A stretch of DNA of 64,000 nucleotides from Spirochaeta cellobiosiphila DSM 17781 (GCF_000426705.1 NZ_KE384558.1:1-64000), one strand, 5' to 3'; counted from the first letter of the stretch, positions 14,968-24,982 are shown. Translations and numbers: made by a program. The notes: a model not told the origin generated them from the sequence alone.

Positions 14968-17106
14968 GTGAAAATTCCAGAGACTCTCAAACGCTTAAGA
15001 CAAGTGGCGTCTGCTGATAATGGTTTTTTTGTTCTAGCGTTGCACTCATTTATTGAAGCCCAGATCAGAGAACAATTAGACTTGTTACCTGAAAGTCGTT
15101 ATGAATACGGTGAACTATTGGATCTATACAGAGTCCTCCACAATGGAAAGTTCCCGATGGATCTTCTTTGTTCCCTCACTAAAAATCATCAACTTAGCAA
15201 TACTGTCCGTCATCAATGCAGGAATGTCTTAGATTCTGAATCTCAAAATAGTTTATCTTTACTTATTAGGTTTTGTGATGCTACTGGTCTTAGTGTCGAA
15301 CATATAGACGATGTAAAAGCCCTGGAAGAACTAATCACTGATTGGGCAAAACGAATACCAGAAACTAAGTACCATAATGAAATGCTCATTCTTCAAAAAG
15401 AACTAAAGGATCTTCGAGAAAAGAACTTCATCAACACACAAAGAATCTCAGAGTATCAAGTTGCATGGAAGGAAAAGCAAGACCTTGAAAGGAAGCTGTC
15501 CTCAACCTTGTCTGAACTTCATCAACTTCAATCAAGGGCAAAAGACAGGAAAGAGGAACGAAAGGAATTACGTGTAGAAGTCTTTGAGAGTCATAGAAGG
15601 ATAAAAAGCCTTACTGAGGCTATCAATGCAAGTCAGAATAAATTAGAAGAATATAAGTCCATTTCTGACTCCTTAGATATATTTAAAAGAATGCTTCATC
15701 TATCACAAAGCCGAAGAGGCTTTGAAGATAGGATACTTCGATTAACAGAAGAACAGGGACGTATTCTCAGAGACATCAATTTTAAAAAAGATTTTATGAT
15801 CAAGGGATCCGCAGGTACAGGAAAGAGTCTGGTTTTGCTTAAATCTCTAGAAACATACCTGATACAAAACGAATCACCAGATCTTGGCCTTCAAAAAAAA
15901 CTTCCTGTTGTCTTCCTGACTTATACAAGAACTTTGGTGAATTACAATCATTATCTTGCAGGACTGATGAATTTAGATGCTCATTTGGACGTAGAATACA
16001 CCACTGCTGATCATCTTCTCACCAAGGTCTGCAAAGGAATACTAGGAATAAATGAACTTTTTAATACAGATGAATTATGGAGAAAATCGTCCATAACTAT
16101 TGATATGTCTGATAAGGCACTAGTGAGGGAATTAAGAAGTTTCTTATGGGCCTATGGATATAGTCGTGAAGACTACATTGATAAAATGATTCATAGACAA
16201 GGGATGAAGGATTCCTTAAATCGGAAGACCAGAGAAGTTATATGGCAGGCCAAGACTGAGTTTGAAGCTTATATGGATGATCATAAATGTTATAGCTTTA
16301 GTTACCTGTATTATAAAACATATCTTTTGTGGAAAGAGGATCCTCCTAAAGTGGTTTATGATAAGGTCTTTTTGGATGAAGCCCAAGACCTGACTATGGT
16401 TAAGCTTTTTCTATTAAAAACTCTAAGCCGAGGGGCTATGATAATGGCCTCTGATCTTGATCAAAGTATCTATACTCCCTTAAGTCCTTTTCCCCGAAGT
16501 GGTATCCAACTTCAGGGAAATACAAGAATTATTCACACAAACTTTCGAAATACTTTTCAAATACATGAGCTGGCTGAACGTTTTCGCTGTGGTACTTCCC
16601 ATGATAGCGACCAGCATCCAACAGCGTTCAGAGAAGGACCGAGAAGTATTCTGCATCGATCAGATAGTTCTGAAATGGCAGATCAAACACTTATAGAACG
16701 TCTGAGATTCTATCATGATCAGTTGGATTTTGAATGGGATAACCTCGCAGTGATTTCTAGTGCGAATGATAAAAGCCGCAAAGGGGTAACAGAATTAATG
16801 GATATAAATGCTATTCCTTATGTTCGTGTTGATAGGGATTTTGATTTCAATCAAAACGGGGTGCGAATTATGACACTCTTCAACGCTAAGGGACTTAGTT
16901 TCCCAGTTTGCTTTATTCATCTCACAGATACCCTTTGGTGGCTAAAAAAGGAATATTCAGAAGAAAGAGCTAACAAAGTGAAAACAAACCTTCTTTATGT
17001 AGCATTGACAAGAGCAATGGATTGCCTTGAGGTCATTGTAAAAAATGGTGAGGATCATATTGTTAATGAACTCATAAGTTGTTTCGATGCAGAGAGTGAT
17101 AGCTAA
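14968..17106 (+). CDS. N-terminal domain + coiled coil + SF1 (UvrD/Rep-like) helicase
   Basis: The GTG start at 14968 has AAAGGAAT upstream. The 712-residue product has three parts. Residues 1-120 form a helical domain (FFVLALHSFIEAQIREQL) of DUF4145/HEPN-like look. Residues 135-235 are a long coiled coil. Residues 255-712 are a superfamily-1 helicase with Walker A GSAGTGKS near 280, FLDEAQDL near 470, a DLDQSIY motif III, NFRNT, FNAKGLSFPV and LLYVALTRA near 678. All core ATPase motifs are present and no nuclease domain is seen. It lies 71 nt upstream of cas3 on the same strand. It may be a stand-alone defence helicase or a CRISPR accessory. Confidence 0.75.
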   Translation: MKIPETLKRLRQVASADNGFFVLALHSFIEAQIREQLDLLPESRYEYGELLDLYRVLHNGKFPMDLLCSLTKNHQLSNTVRHQCRNVLDSESQNSLSLLIRFCDATGLSVEHIDDVKALEELITDWAKRIPETKYHNEMLILQKELKDLREKNFINTQRISEYQVAWKEKQDLERKLSSTLSELHQLQSRAKDRKEERKELRVEVFESHRRIKSLTEAINASQNKLEEYKSISDSLDIFKRMLHLSQSRRGFEDRILRLTEEQGRILRDINFKKDFMIKGSAGTGKSLVLLKSLETYLIQNESPDLGLQKKLPVVFLTYTRTLVNYNHYLAGLMNLDAHLDVEYTTADHLLTKVCKGILGINELFNTDELWRKSSITIDMSDKALVRELRSFLWAYGYSREDYIDKMIHRQGMKDSLNRKTREVIWQAKTEFEAYMDDHKCYSFSYLYYKTYLLWKEDPPKVVYDKVFLDEAQDLTMVKLFLLKTLSRGAMIMASDLDQSIYTPLSPFPRSGIQLQGNTRIIHTNFRNTFQIHELAERFRCGTSHDSDQHPTAFREGPRSILHRSDSSEMADQTLIERLRFYHDQLDFEWDNLAVISSANDKSRKGVTELMDINAIPYVRVDRDFDFNQNGVRIMTLFNAKGLSFPVCFIHLTDTLWWLKKEYSEERANKVKTNLLYVALTRAMDCLEVIVKNGEDHIVNELISCFDAESDS

Positions 17107-17177
17107 GGATAGCACAGGTAAGTTTTTTACCCACATAGATCTACTGATGAGAAGTAATATAAAAAAGGAAGTTAGAA

Positions 17178-19745
17178 ATGATATTGAAGAAACCAAAGGA
17201 TTTATCAGATCATAATCAACCTGCCTTAGATTTACAACATTGTATTGCAAAGACTATAGAGGATGAAGAATCTGGACAGATAAAAGCAGGACAGAGCATT
17301 GAACTACATTGCAAGATCGTAGGATTGGTTGCTCGTGAGTTGTTAAGCCGAATGCCCGATAACATGAGGAACAATCTCTATCCAAAAGGGGCTGAGCTTG
17401 TTGCTGCGGCTCATGATATTGGAAAGGTAAATCCATTATTCCAAGAAAAAATAAGACGAAATCTAAGTAATTATCAACATAATTCTGAACCAAGTCTTAA
17501 AGGTATTAATCCCAATTTGGAAAAAGAAACTGGTTACCATTGGACTGTTAGTCGTGCCGCTTTAAGTGAAATAAGTAACAGTTCTGCTATGATTGTAGGC
17601 CAGCACCATGGCGTGAAGCCAAATCAGTCCTATAGTGATGATAAAAATATTGCCGTCTTTGGTGGATCGAATTGGCAAAAGGTACGGGAAAAGCTAATTC
17701 TTAGCCTTGAAGACTATCTTAAGGAAGACTGGCCTATCATGGATCAAGATGAAATATGGACTCCATTGAATATCCTGGGGTTGACCACCGTATCCGATTG
17801 GATAGGGTCAGGTCCTGCTTTGTCCAATATACTTGCTATAGAGTCAGAAGATAATCTTATAGATTTAGTAAGAGATGTGGTGGATAAGGCAGGATTTGTA
17901 GTGCCCCAAATTAAAAAGGGTCTTTCTTTTGCTGAAGTGTTTGATGGATATAATCCACGTCCCATGCAAGAGCAAATGATTGATATGGTACAGGATCAAG
18001 GGCTCTATATTCTGGAAGATCGTATGGGGCAAGGAAAGACAGAGGCCGCACTCTATGCTGCCTACAGACTTATGGAAAGAGGTTTAGCCAGTGGTATATA
18101 TTTTGCTCTTCCAACACAGCTAACATCAGAGAAGATACATGAGCGTTTTGAGCGCTTCCTAGATTGTATCCTAGACTCTACAGATCAACACCGAAGCCTC
18201 CTGGTTCATAGTAAGTCCTGGCTCCTGGATACCGAAATGGGCGAGGATGGTCGCCCTGGGTATTCTTGGTTTAACTCCCGCAAAAGGGGCTTACTTGCTC
18301 CTTTTGCAGTGGGAACCATTGATCAAGCTCTCATGTCTGTCATGAATGTGAAACATGGTTTTGTTCGAGCTTTTGGTTTAGCTGGTAAGGTCGTTATTCT
18401 GGATGAAGTGCATTCTTATGATGCCTATACAGGAACTATTATTGATCATCTTGTCAGAGGATTAAGAGAACTTGGGGCTACAGTGATAATGCTTAGTGCC
18501 ACCTTGACAACGGAAAGAAAAAAAGCTCTTTTATCCTATACCTCTCCAATGCCCCATTCCTATCCCTTACTCTCCTATAAGAATGTATATGATGATATCA
18601 CCTATTCACAAGCTATAGAAACAGAACAAAAGACTTATATACTTCATTCAACCGCAGATGAAGAATCTGTCAACGAGTTCGTCATGGACAAAGCCCAGAA
18701 GGGACAATATGTTCTGTGGATTGAGAATACAGTTGAAGACGCGCAAAAGGTCTTTTTGTTATTTGCTAATTATGAAAAAGAGTTAGGAATAGAAGTAGGT
18801 CTTATTCATTCCCGTTTTCTCCCTGATGACAGAGCACGACTGGAAGAATATTGGACTGGTGTCTATGGAAAAATCCGAGGCTCTAATAATAAAGGTGGAA
18901 AGATTCTTGTGGGAACACAGGTTCTGGAGCAGTCTTTGGATATTGATGCAGATTTTCTTGTGACGCGTTTAGCCCCTATGGATATGTTGTTACAAAGAAT
19001 GGGGCGTCTATGGAGACATTCCTGTGTAGATCCCTATCGTACAGATGAGGCACGACCAGAAGTATTTATTCTAATGCCTAACGAAGAGGAGATTCAAAGT
19101 AATTCTTCCTGGTGTTTTGGTCCTTCTGGTGCTGTTTACTCTCCTTATATTCTAGCTCGGAGTGCTGAAGTCCTAGCAGAACGCTCGAATATCACCTTAC
19201 CTGAAGACTTTCGATCTCTCATTGAAGCTGTTTATGCTCCAAGAAAGGATCCAACTTACTTGAATAATGTTAAATCTGAACTAGAGCAAAGGATAACAAA
19301 GCTTGGACAATTGGCACGGGTAAGTTTATCTATGGCTGTTCAAATAAGTAATGATGATGTTTCAACCCGCTATACTGACGTGGAAACTGTAGAAGTTCTT
19401 ATCATAAAAGATATGATTTTCGGTTCCTCTCCTGAAATTATTCTAGTGAATGGTGCTAGATTATCTCTATCTTATCCAGTAGGAGATAGAAAAGCCAAAA
19501 GGCAAATTGCTCAATCCCTTTCTCGGAATATTATGACTGTTCCTATCTCTAAAGCTCCTGACCGTGTGATAAAGGGAGAACTCAGTATTCTTAAACCTTT
19601 TCTATATATCGAACCTGATTCGCCATCATCTTTAAGAGTAATCAAGCTAAAAGCTAGTGGAATGCTTGAAGGTCTCAATGGCCGACCAGGGCATGATCAA
19701 TATGAACTTTACTATAGCCAGGACATTGGCTATCAGAAAAAATAG
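17178..19745 (+). CDS. cas3: CRISPR-associated helicase-nuclease Cas3 (type I-E)
   Basis: Cas3 is recruited by Cascade to degrade target DNA. The 855-residue protein starts at ATG 17178 behind AAGGAAG. The N-terminal HD nuclease is intact: the HD pair in AAHDIGK at residues 79-80 and a following VGQHHGVKP. The helicase has Walker A DRMGQGKTEA near 283, LDEVHSYD near 409, MLSATLT, and motif VI QRMGRLWRH near 604. The length is normal for single-chain HD-helicase Cas3. It is the first cas gene, separated by 14 nt from cas8e, so the cas genes form one operon. Confidence 0.95.
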   Translation: MILKKPKDLSDHNQPALDLQHCIAKTIEDEESGQIKAGQSIELHCKIVGLVARELLSRMPDNMRNNLYPKGAELVAAAHDIGKVNPLFQEKIRRNLSNYQHNSEPSLKGINPNLEKETGYHWTVSRAALSEISNSSAMIVGQHHGVKPNQSYSDDKNIAVFGGSNWQKVREKLILSLEDYLKEDWPIMDQDEIWTPLNILGLTTVSDWIGSGPALSNILAIESEDNLIDLVRDVVDKAGFVVPQIKKGLSFAEVFDGYNPRPMQEQMIDMVQDQGLYILEDRMGQGKTEAALYAAYRLMERGLASGIYFALPTQLTSEKIHERFERFLDCILDSTDQHRSLLVHSKSWLLDTEMGEDGRPGYSWFNSRKRGLLAPFAVGTIDQALMSVMNVKHGFVRAFGLAGKVVILDEVHSYDAYTGTIIDHLVRGLRELGATVIMLSATLTTERKKALLSYTSPMPHSYPLLSYKNVYDDITYSQAIETEQKTYILHSTADEESVNEFVMDKAQKGQYVLWIENTVEDAQKVFLLFANYEKELGIEVGLIHSRFLPDDRARLEEYWTGVYGKIRGSNNKGGKILVGTQVLEQSLDIDADFLVTRLAPMDMLLQRMGRLWRHSCVDPYRTDEARPEVFILMPNEEEIQSNSSWCFGPSGAVYSPYILARSAEVLAERSNITLPEDFRSLIEAVYAPRKDPTYLNNVKSELEQRITKLGQLARVSLSMAVQISNDDVSTRYTDVETVEVLIIKDMIFGSSPEIILVNGARLSLSYPVGDRKAKRQIAQSLSRNIMTVPISKAPDRVIKGELSILKPFLYIEPDSPSSLRVIKLKASGMLEGLNGRPGHDQYELYYSQDIGYQKK

Positions 19746-19759
19746 AGAGGAGATAAAGT

Positions 19760-21256
19760 ATGAATCATCATTTTAACTTGATCGATGAAGCCTGGATTCC
19801 TATTGCAGATGCCGGTCTGGTGAGTCTGAAAGAAATCTTTGACAACAAAAACCTAAAAACAATAGGAGGTAATGCCGTTCAAAAGATTTCTTTGCTTAGG
19901 TTCTTTTTGGCTATCGCCCAGGCAGCTTGTACTCCCGAGGATGATAAAGCCTGGGCTGATCTGACTAGTCATGGTATGGCACAACTCTGTCTAGGATATC
20001 TTGATGATAAAAAAGAACTCTTTAACTTGTATGGAGACAAGCCATTTCTTCAGATGCCTGTTCTGAAAGAAAAAAACACTAAAATACAACCTTATTATGT
20101 CCTTCTTCCCGAATTAGCTTCGGGCAATACCACAGTGCTTTTTGATTCGCAGATGGATAATGAGATGACGGATGCTCAAAAAGCTCTTCTTCTCTTAAGA
20201 ATAGGTGGGTTTGCTACATCGGGTAAGCAGGTGGATAACACAATCATTTTATCTTCGACCTATAAGGGAAAAACCAAGGATAATGGTAAAGCTACCTCTG
20301 GTAAATTTGGGCCTTCCTTAGCTTTTCAAGGATTACAACACCATTTTTGGCAGGGCAGGACATTAAAAGAGACAATCTATCAGAATCTTTTTACCAGTCA
20401 GGATATTCAAAATATGGGAATCTTTATGACAGGTCTTGGCATTCCTCCATGGGAGAAAATGCCAGAAAGTGAGGATGATGATACTGCTAAAACTTTATTA
20501 AGCTCTTACCTAGGTAGACTAATGCCTTTGTCTAGATTTGTTTTGTTAGCGGAATCAGGCGTTTATTATACTGAAGGTCTGGCTTATCCTAACTATGCTG
20601 AGGGGATCTGGGATCCTTCTATTGCCATCGACAGTACCCAAAAAAAGATTAAGACATTGTGGGTTAGTACGGATAAAAAGCCTTGGCGAAGTATTAGCTC
20701 TTTTCTTTCTTTTTTAGACTCAGAAAAGGAGTCTTTTACAAACTTTCAGTTGAAACTTCCTTTTAGAAGGATTAAAAAACATTGTGATATTACTGGCATA
20801 TGGGCGGGAGGTCTTAAAGTCAGTAGTAATGCAGGAGAGCAGTATTGTTCTGGAACTGATGATTACATAGCGTCACTAATACTACTTGATCCAAAACAAA
20901 TGGGAGGCACCTGGTTCCCCAGTGTCAAGTCAGCCTTAGCTACAATCGATTCACATTCAAAAAGATTGTATAGATGTCTCTCTGAGTATAACAGATCCCT
21001 TCGTATTGATAATAAGGATAAAATCAATAAAGACATGTCTCTCTACTGGAATCAAGTGGAATTAGTTTTCACAAAGCTTATTCAAAAAGAAATTAATGAA
21101 ACTGATCTAGATGCATTCCATAATCATTCCAAAAAGATAGTAGAGCAAATCTATGATGCTTCTTGTCCTAAACAGACAGCAAGACAGCTTAAGTCATGGG
21201 CAGAGCATTATCCCCGTATAAAAAAGATTACTATAGAGGAGGTAAAAGTTGGATGA
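19760..21256 (+). CDS. casA: Cascade large subunit Cas8e (Cse1/CasA)
   Basis: This is the large subunit of the type I-E effector; it recognises the PAM and recruits Cas3. The 498-residue protein starts at ATG 19760 after AGAGAGGAG. The N-terminus FNLIDEAWIPI and the early SLLRFFLAIAQAAC are typical of Cse1. The Gly-rich FGPSLAFQGLQHHFWQGRTL corresponds to the family region around the L1/PAM-sensing part. The C-terminus is helical, ending in a Lys-rich bundle. It overlaps cse2 by 8 nt. Confidence 0.92.
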   Translation: MNHHFNLIDEAWIPIADAGLVSLKEIFDNKNLKTIGGNAVQKISLLRFFLAIAQAACTPEDDKAWADLTSHGMAQLCLGYLDDKKELFNLYGDKPFLQMPVLKEKNTKIQPYYVLLPELASGNTTVLFDSQMDNEMTDAQKALLLLRIGGFATSGKQVDNTIILSSTYKGKTKDNGKATSGKFGPSLAFQGLQHHFWQGRTLKETIYQNLFTSQDIQNMGIFMTGLGIPPWEKMPESEDDDTAKTLLSSYLGRLMPLSRFVLLAESGVYYTEGLAYPNYAEGIWDPSIAIDSTQKKIKTLWVSTDKKPWRSISSFLSFLDSEKESFTNFQLKLPFRRIKKHCDITGIWAGGLKVSSNAGEQYCSGTDDYIASLILLDPKQMGGTWFPSVKSALATIDSHSKRLYRCLSEYNRSLRIDNKDKINKDMSLYWNQVELVFTKLIQKEINETDLDAFHNHSKKIVEQIYDASCPKQTARQLKSWAEHYPRIKKITIEEVKVG

Positions 21257-21767
21257 TAAACAGTCTAGCACATTCGTAAAACTTGTTATGGAGCGCTGTC
21301 ATGGTAGTCAGGACAAGGGGTACCGTGCAAAGCTACGCAAAGGGGAGAATCCCAATACAGAATACTACTGTTGGGATATCTTAAGTTCTTATGTCAATCT
21401 GGAATATCCAGATGATAGACGTGTCTATGCTCTCATAGGTGCTGATATTGCTAATAGAGATGTAACTGTTGACGGTGAGTATGGATTGGGAGAGGCACTG
21501 GCTATGGCCTATCAGGATCATGAGCACAGTAAGGATGATACAGGTCCAGGAGGAGCTAGGTTGAGACGTCTCTTAGCTTGCCAGAATCGAAAGGATCTAT
21601 TATTAGTCTTGCCTTCACTGCTTCATTTATTACGTTCCAAAGGTATAACTATCAATCATAGTAGGCTCTTGGAAGAAGTTTTTTGGTTTGACAGGGAAGA
21701 TAGTCGCGAGCGGACCAGAAGTCTTTGGGCTAAACAGTTCTACCATGATTGGCGAGGCGAATCATGA
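21249..21767 (+). CDS. casB: Cascade small subunit Cse2 (CasB/Cas11)
   Basis: The TTG start at 21249 is chosen because GAGGAGG lies seven bases upstream and no ATG fits. The 172-residue helical, basic protein has the RAKLRKGENP opening and GARLRRLLACQ, features of the small subunit that lines the R-loop in type I-E Cascade. It ends at TGA 21765-21767, overlapping the ATG of cas6e (ATGA). Translation is likely coupled on both sides. Confidence 0.9.
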   Translation: MDDKQSSTFVKLVMERCHGSQDKGYRAKLRKGENPNTEYYCWDILSSYVNLEYPDDRRVYALIGADIANRDVTVDGEYGLGEALAMAYQDHEHSKDDTGPGGARLRRLLACQNRKDLLLVLPSLLHLLRSKGITINHSRLLEEVFWFDREDSRERTRSLWAKQFYHDWRGES

Positions 21768-22342
21768 TTCTCTCCCAAATATCACTAAGTCCAAGAGATA
21801 TAAGCAAAGAAGAGATTCATGATGAATATGGTATTCATAAACTTGTTTATGATCTATTTCCTGGAAATTCTCGAGACTTCCTTTATCAGGAAATGCCAGG
21901 AGATAGAGCCCTGAGAAAAATTCTTGTCCTCTCTCAGAACACACCATCTAATAATAAAAATCTTAATATCAGGAGCAAGGATCTTCCTATGAGCTATCTG
22001 GATTGGTCTGAGTATATGTTTAAAGTCCGCCTCAATCCTGTTAGAAATGTAAAAGGCTTTAAGAACAAAAAACCAGTAATCGGAAGAGAAGAGCTTTTGG
22101 ACTGGTTTTGTGGTAGAAGTCAGCAGTGGGGATTTTCCCCTTATAGGGACAATCTGGAAGTCTCAGAAGTTGGCAGTATTAGCTTCAAAAGCAAGGGAAA
22201 TAATTTACGATTTCATCAAGCTATGTTCTCTGGCATTTTGAAAGTCGAAGATAAAACGCTATTTAGAGAATCATTTACTAAAGGATTAGGCCGGGGAAAA
22301 GCTTTTGGTTTCGGTCTGTTACAGTTAAAACCACTGAATTGA
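21764..22342 (+). CDS. casE: crRNA endoribonuclease Cas6e (CasE)
   Basis: Cas6e cleaves the precursor CRISPR RNA at the base of the repeat hairpin. The start is ATG 21764 in an ATGA overlap with cse2, giving the canonical beginning MILSQISLSPRD. The predicted catalytic His lies in YGIHKLVYDLF near residue 28. The C-terminal Gly-rich loop GLGRGKAFGFGLL is present. The length of 192 residues fits the family. The position between cse2 and cas7 differs from the common order, in which cas6e follows cas5. Confidence 0.92.
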   Translation: MILSQISLSPRDISKEEIHDEYGIHKLVYDLFPGNSRDFLYQEMPGDRALRKILVLSQNTPSNNKNLNIRSKDLPMSYLDWSEYMFKVRLNPVRNVKGFKNKKPVIGREELLDWFCGRSQQWGFSPYRDNLEVSEVGSISFKSKGNNLRFHQAMFSGILKVEDKTLFRESFTKGLGRGKAFGFGLLQLKPLN

Positions 22343-22359
22343 TTAAGGAGAAAATAAAA

Positions 22360-23415
22360 ATGAGTGTAGGGAACTTACAAGGATTAAAATTAGAATTTCA
22401 TATATTACAGAGCTTTCCTGTGACCTGTTTGAATAGGGATGATGTTGGCGCTCCCAAGACAGCTATTGTTGGGGGAACGACAAGGGCTCGGGTCAGTAGT
22501 CAAGCATGGAAGCGTCAGGTTCGGATGGAACTTCACAACCTGGGAATAAAGCTGGGAGTTCGTACTAAAAGAATCAAAGAGCTAATAGTTAAAAAAATGC
22601 TAGAGCAAGGAGCCTCTGATGAACAGGCAGAGACTTGTGCAATAGAAATAGCTAAGCACTTATCTAAGGATACTCTCCATTTTTTTACAGATCAAGAAGC
22701 AGAAGGATTGGCAGAATATGCCAAATCTCTAGAATATAAAGCCTCTGATATCAAGAAGACTGACGTTTACAAAGAACATAAAAAGTTCTTCAATCCTGCT
22801 GCTGATGGCCTGGACATAGCTTTATTTGGAAGGATGGTCGCTCAAGCTCCAGAGTTAAATATTGAAGCATCTTGTTCTTTTAGTCACGCTATTTCGACTC
22901 ATAAAGTTAATAATGAATTGGATTTCTTCACTGCAATCGATGATTATCCTGATTCTGATGAGATTCAAACAGGTTCCTCCCACATGGGAACGTTGGAGTT
23001 TAACTCAGCTACTTATTATCGCTATATTTCAGTTAATCTTGGACAACTAGTGGATACCTTGGGAGAAGATGGTGATATCAATTCATCTATCATGGCTTTT
23101 ATTAAAGCTCTGTATCTAGCAGTACCACAAGCACGGCAGACTACTCAGGCTGGTTTCAATCAATGGGACTACGCTAAAGTATATCTTCGAAAAGGACAGA
23201 ATCTCCAAGTTTGTTTTGATAAGGCTGTGAAAAGTAAGGGCGATGGATATCTTTCTGAAAGTATTTCTACATTGGATCAAGCTCTCAAGTCTAAAGAGAG
23301 TAAGGCTGGATCCTTATTCGGCAAAGTACAAGAATGGACCTGGGGATTGGATGATTCCTATAGTATGGATGATTTGATAGAAGGTATCACCTCAGCTCTG
23401 GAGGGAGTTCATTGA
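22360..23415 (+). CDS. casC: Cascade backbone Cas7e (Cse4/CasC)
   Basis: Several copies of this protein coat the spacer part of the crRNA. The start is ATG 22360, nine bases after AAGGAG; an in-frame upstream TTG at 22339 would include the ribosome binding site itself. The 351-residue product shows the diagnostic LNRDDVGAPKTAIVGG and TTRARVSSQAWKRQVR near the N-terminus, and later QARQTTQAGFNQWDYA. It lies directly after cas6e (17 nt) and one base before cas5. Confidence 0.95.
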   Translation: MSVGNLQGLKLEFHILQSFPVTCLNRDDVGAPKTAIVGGTTRARVSSQAWKRQVRMELHNLGIKLGVRTKRIKELIVKKMLEQGASDEQAETCAIEIAKHLSKDTLHFFTDQEAEGLAEYAKSLEYKASDIKKTDVYKEHKKFFNPAADGLDIALFGRMVAQAPELNIEASCSFSHAISTHKVNNELDFFTAIDDYPDSDEIQTGSSHMGTLEFNSATYYRYISVNLGQLVDTLGEDGDINSSIMAFIKALYLAVPQARQTTQAGFNQWDYAKVYLRKGQNLQVCFDKAVKSKGDGYLSESISTLDQALKSKESKAGSLFGKVQEWTWGLDDSYSMDDLIEGITSALEGVH

Positions 23416-23416
23416 T

Positions 23417-24130
23417 ATGAAGTATTTACTTCTATGGTTAGAAGGTCCTTTTCAGAGCTGGGGTGTAGACTCAAAATTCTGGCGTAGGGATTCACTAGAC
23501 TTTCCCACAAAATCAGGCCTCTTCGGTCTTTATTTATCAGCCCTTGGGGCTAGAGGGAGTCAGGAAGATCTATTAGCACAGCTCGCAGAGTATAAGCAGA
23601 ATATATTTGCTTACTGGAAGACGGAGAACCAAACCAGTACTTTGATAGATTTTCATATGGTAGGTAGTGGGTATGACAGCAAGAATTCTTGGCAAAAAAA
23701 TATGATTCCCAAGACTATTGAAGGAAAGTCCGCGGTAGGTGGGGGGGCAAAGTTGACTTACCGTTACTATTTACAGGATATGGCTTTTGGCGTGATTCAG
23801 GAACTAGAGGATGATCTTAGTTATCTTATAGGGAAATCCTTACGAGAACCTGTATTTGATCTGTATCTAGGTCGTAAGAACTGTATACCTAGTGAGATCC
23901 TCTATCGAGGAGAATATGATTACTATAATGAGGCTGAGATAGAGTTGAAAAAAATAGTAGAAAGCATATCCTCTGATGATCATAATCTTGAGCTTCATAA
24001 AAGCTTTCATATCAAAGACGGTGCTTTTGAGGATGAGGGAGAAGTTTTGACTCTTAACGATATTCCAATTAGATTTGGTCGCTTAAAATCCTACCGAGAT
24101 AGACAGGTAACTCTTGTGAATTATGAGTGA
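23417..24130 (+). CDS. casD: Cascade Cas5e (CasD)
   Basis: Cas5e binds the 5' handle of the crRNA and caps the backbone. The ATG at 23417 follows GGAGGGAG. The 237-residue protein has the characteristic LLLWLEGPFQSWGVDSKF start, DFPTKSGLFGLYLSALGA, and a DFHMVGSG motif followed by TYRYYLQD, as in other Cas5e. The end overlaps cas1 by 8 nt. Confidence 0.94.
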   Translation: MKYLLLWLEGPFQSWGVDSKFWRRDSLDFPTKSGLFGLYLSALGARGSQEDLLAQLAEYKQNIFAYWKTENQTSTLIDFHMVGSGYDSKNSWQKNMIPKTIEGKSAVGGGAKLTYRYYLQDMAFGVIQELEDDLSYLIGKSLREPVFDLYLGRKNCIPSEILYRGEYDYYNEAEIELKKIVESISSDDHNLELHKSFHIKDGAFEDEGEVLTLNDIPIRFGRLKSYRDRQVTLVNYE

Positions 24131-24980
24131 GGAAAAGAATAAAAGACTATTTATCAAGATAAATAGAAACAATCTTCCTCAAGTGAAGGATAAATATCCA
24201 TTTATTTATCTGGAACGAGGGAGATTGGAGATCGATGATAGTAGTGTCAAATGGATTGATAGTGAAGCAAACCTTGTTCGTCTTCCTATAGCTATGCTTA
24301 ATGCTATTCTTCTTGGTCCTGGAACCAGTATAACTCATGAAGCTGTTAAGGTTATAACAGCTTCTAATTGTATGATCTGTTGGGTAGGTGAGGATAGTAT
24401 GCTTTTCTATGCTGTTGGTCAAAGTCCTACCTCAGATACTAGAAATATGAGAAAACAAATGGAACTTGCCATAAATGGAAAGAAACGTGTTGAAGTAGCC
24501 AGAAGGATGTTTTCCAGAAGATTTCCTCAAGAAAATGTCAGTCAAAAATCTTTAAAAGAGTTAATGGGTATGGAAGGATTGAGAGTTAGAAGATTATATG
24601 AGTCTAAAGCAAAGGAATATGGTGTTGGTTGGAAAGGACGTCAGTACACTCCAGGAAAATTTGAGCTGGGAGATTTGACCAATCAGATTCTGACTTCTTC
24701 CAACGCCGCCCTCTATGGCATACTGACATCAGCTATCTATTCTCTGGGATATTCTCCTCATGTTGGATTTGTTCATTCTGGTAGCCCATTACCCTTTGTT
24801 TATGATATGGCAGACTTGTATAAAGAAGATCTATGTATAGATCTTGCATTCTCTTTGACTTATGAAATGGGAGGCAAATACAATAAACATAGAGTGGTAG
24901 AGGACTTCAGGAAACGTGTTATTCAAAACAAATTGCTGGAAAATATTGGAAAGGATATTACCATGGCTTTAGGAAAGTAA
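24123..24980 (+). CDS. cas1: Spacer integrase Cas1 (type I-E)
   Basis: Cas1 is the catalytic subunit of the Cas1-Cas2 integrase that adds new spacers at the leader end. The 285-residue protein starts at ATG 24123 within the end of cas5. The three metal ligands expected for Cas1 can be placed: Glu in MEGLRVRRLYE, His in GFVHSGSPLPF and Asp in VYDMADLYK. The C-terminus is helical. The system therefore looks competent for adaptation. Confidence 0.95.
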   Translation: MSEEKNKRLFIKINRNNLPQVKDKYPFIYLERGRLEIDDSSVKWIDSEANLVRLPIAMLNAILLGPGTSITHEAVKVITASNCMICWVGEDSMLFYAVGQSPTSDTRNMRKQMELAINGKKRVEVARRMFSRRFPQENVSQKSLKELMGMEGLRVRRLYESKAKEYGVGWKGRQYTPGKFELGDLTNQILTSSNAALYGILTSAIYSLGYSPHVGFVHSGSPLPFVYDMADLYKEDLCIDLAFSLTYEMGGKYNKHRVVEDFRKRVIQNKLLENIGKDITMALGK

Positions 24981-24982
24981 CT

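Noticed and set aside
22862-23050. Short plus-strand frame inside cas7
   Set aside because: Out-of-frame shadow; cas7 is continuous and conserved across it.
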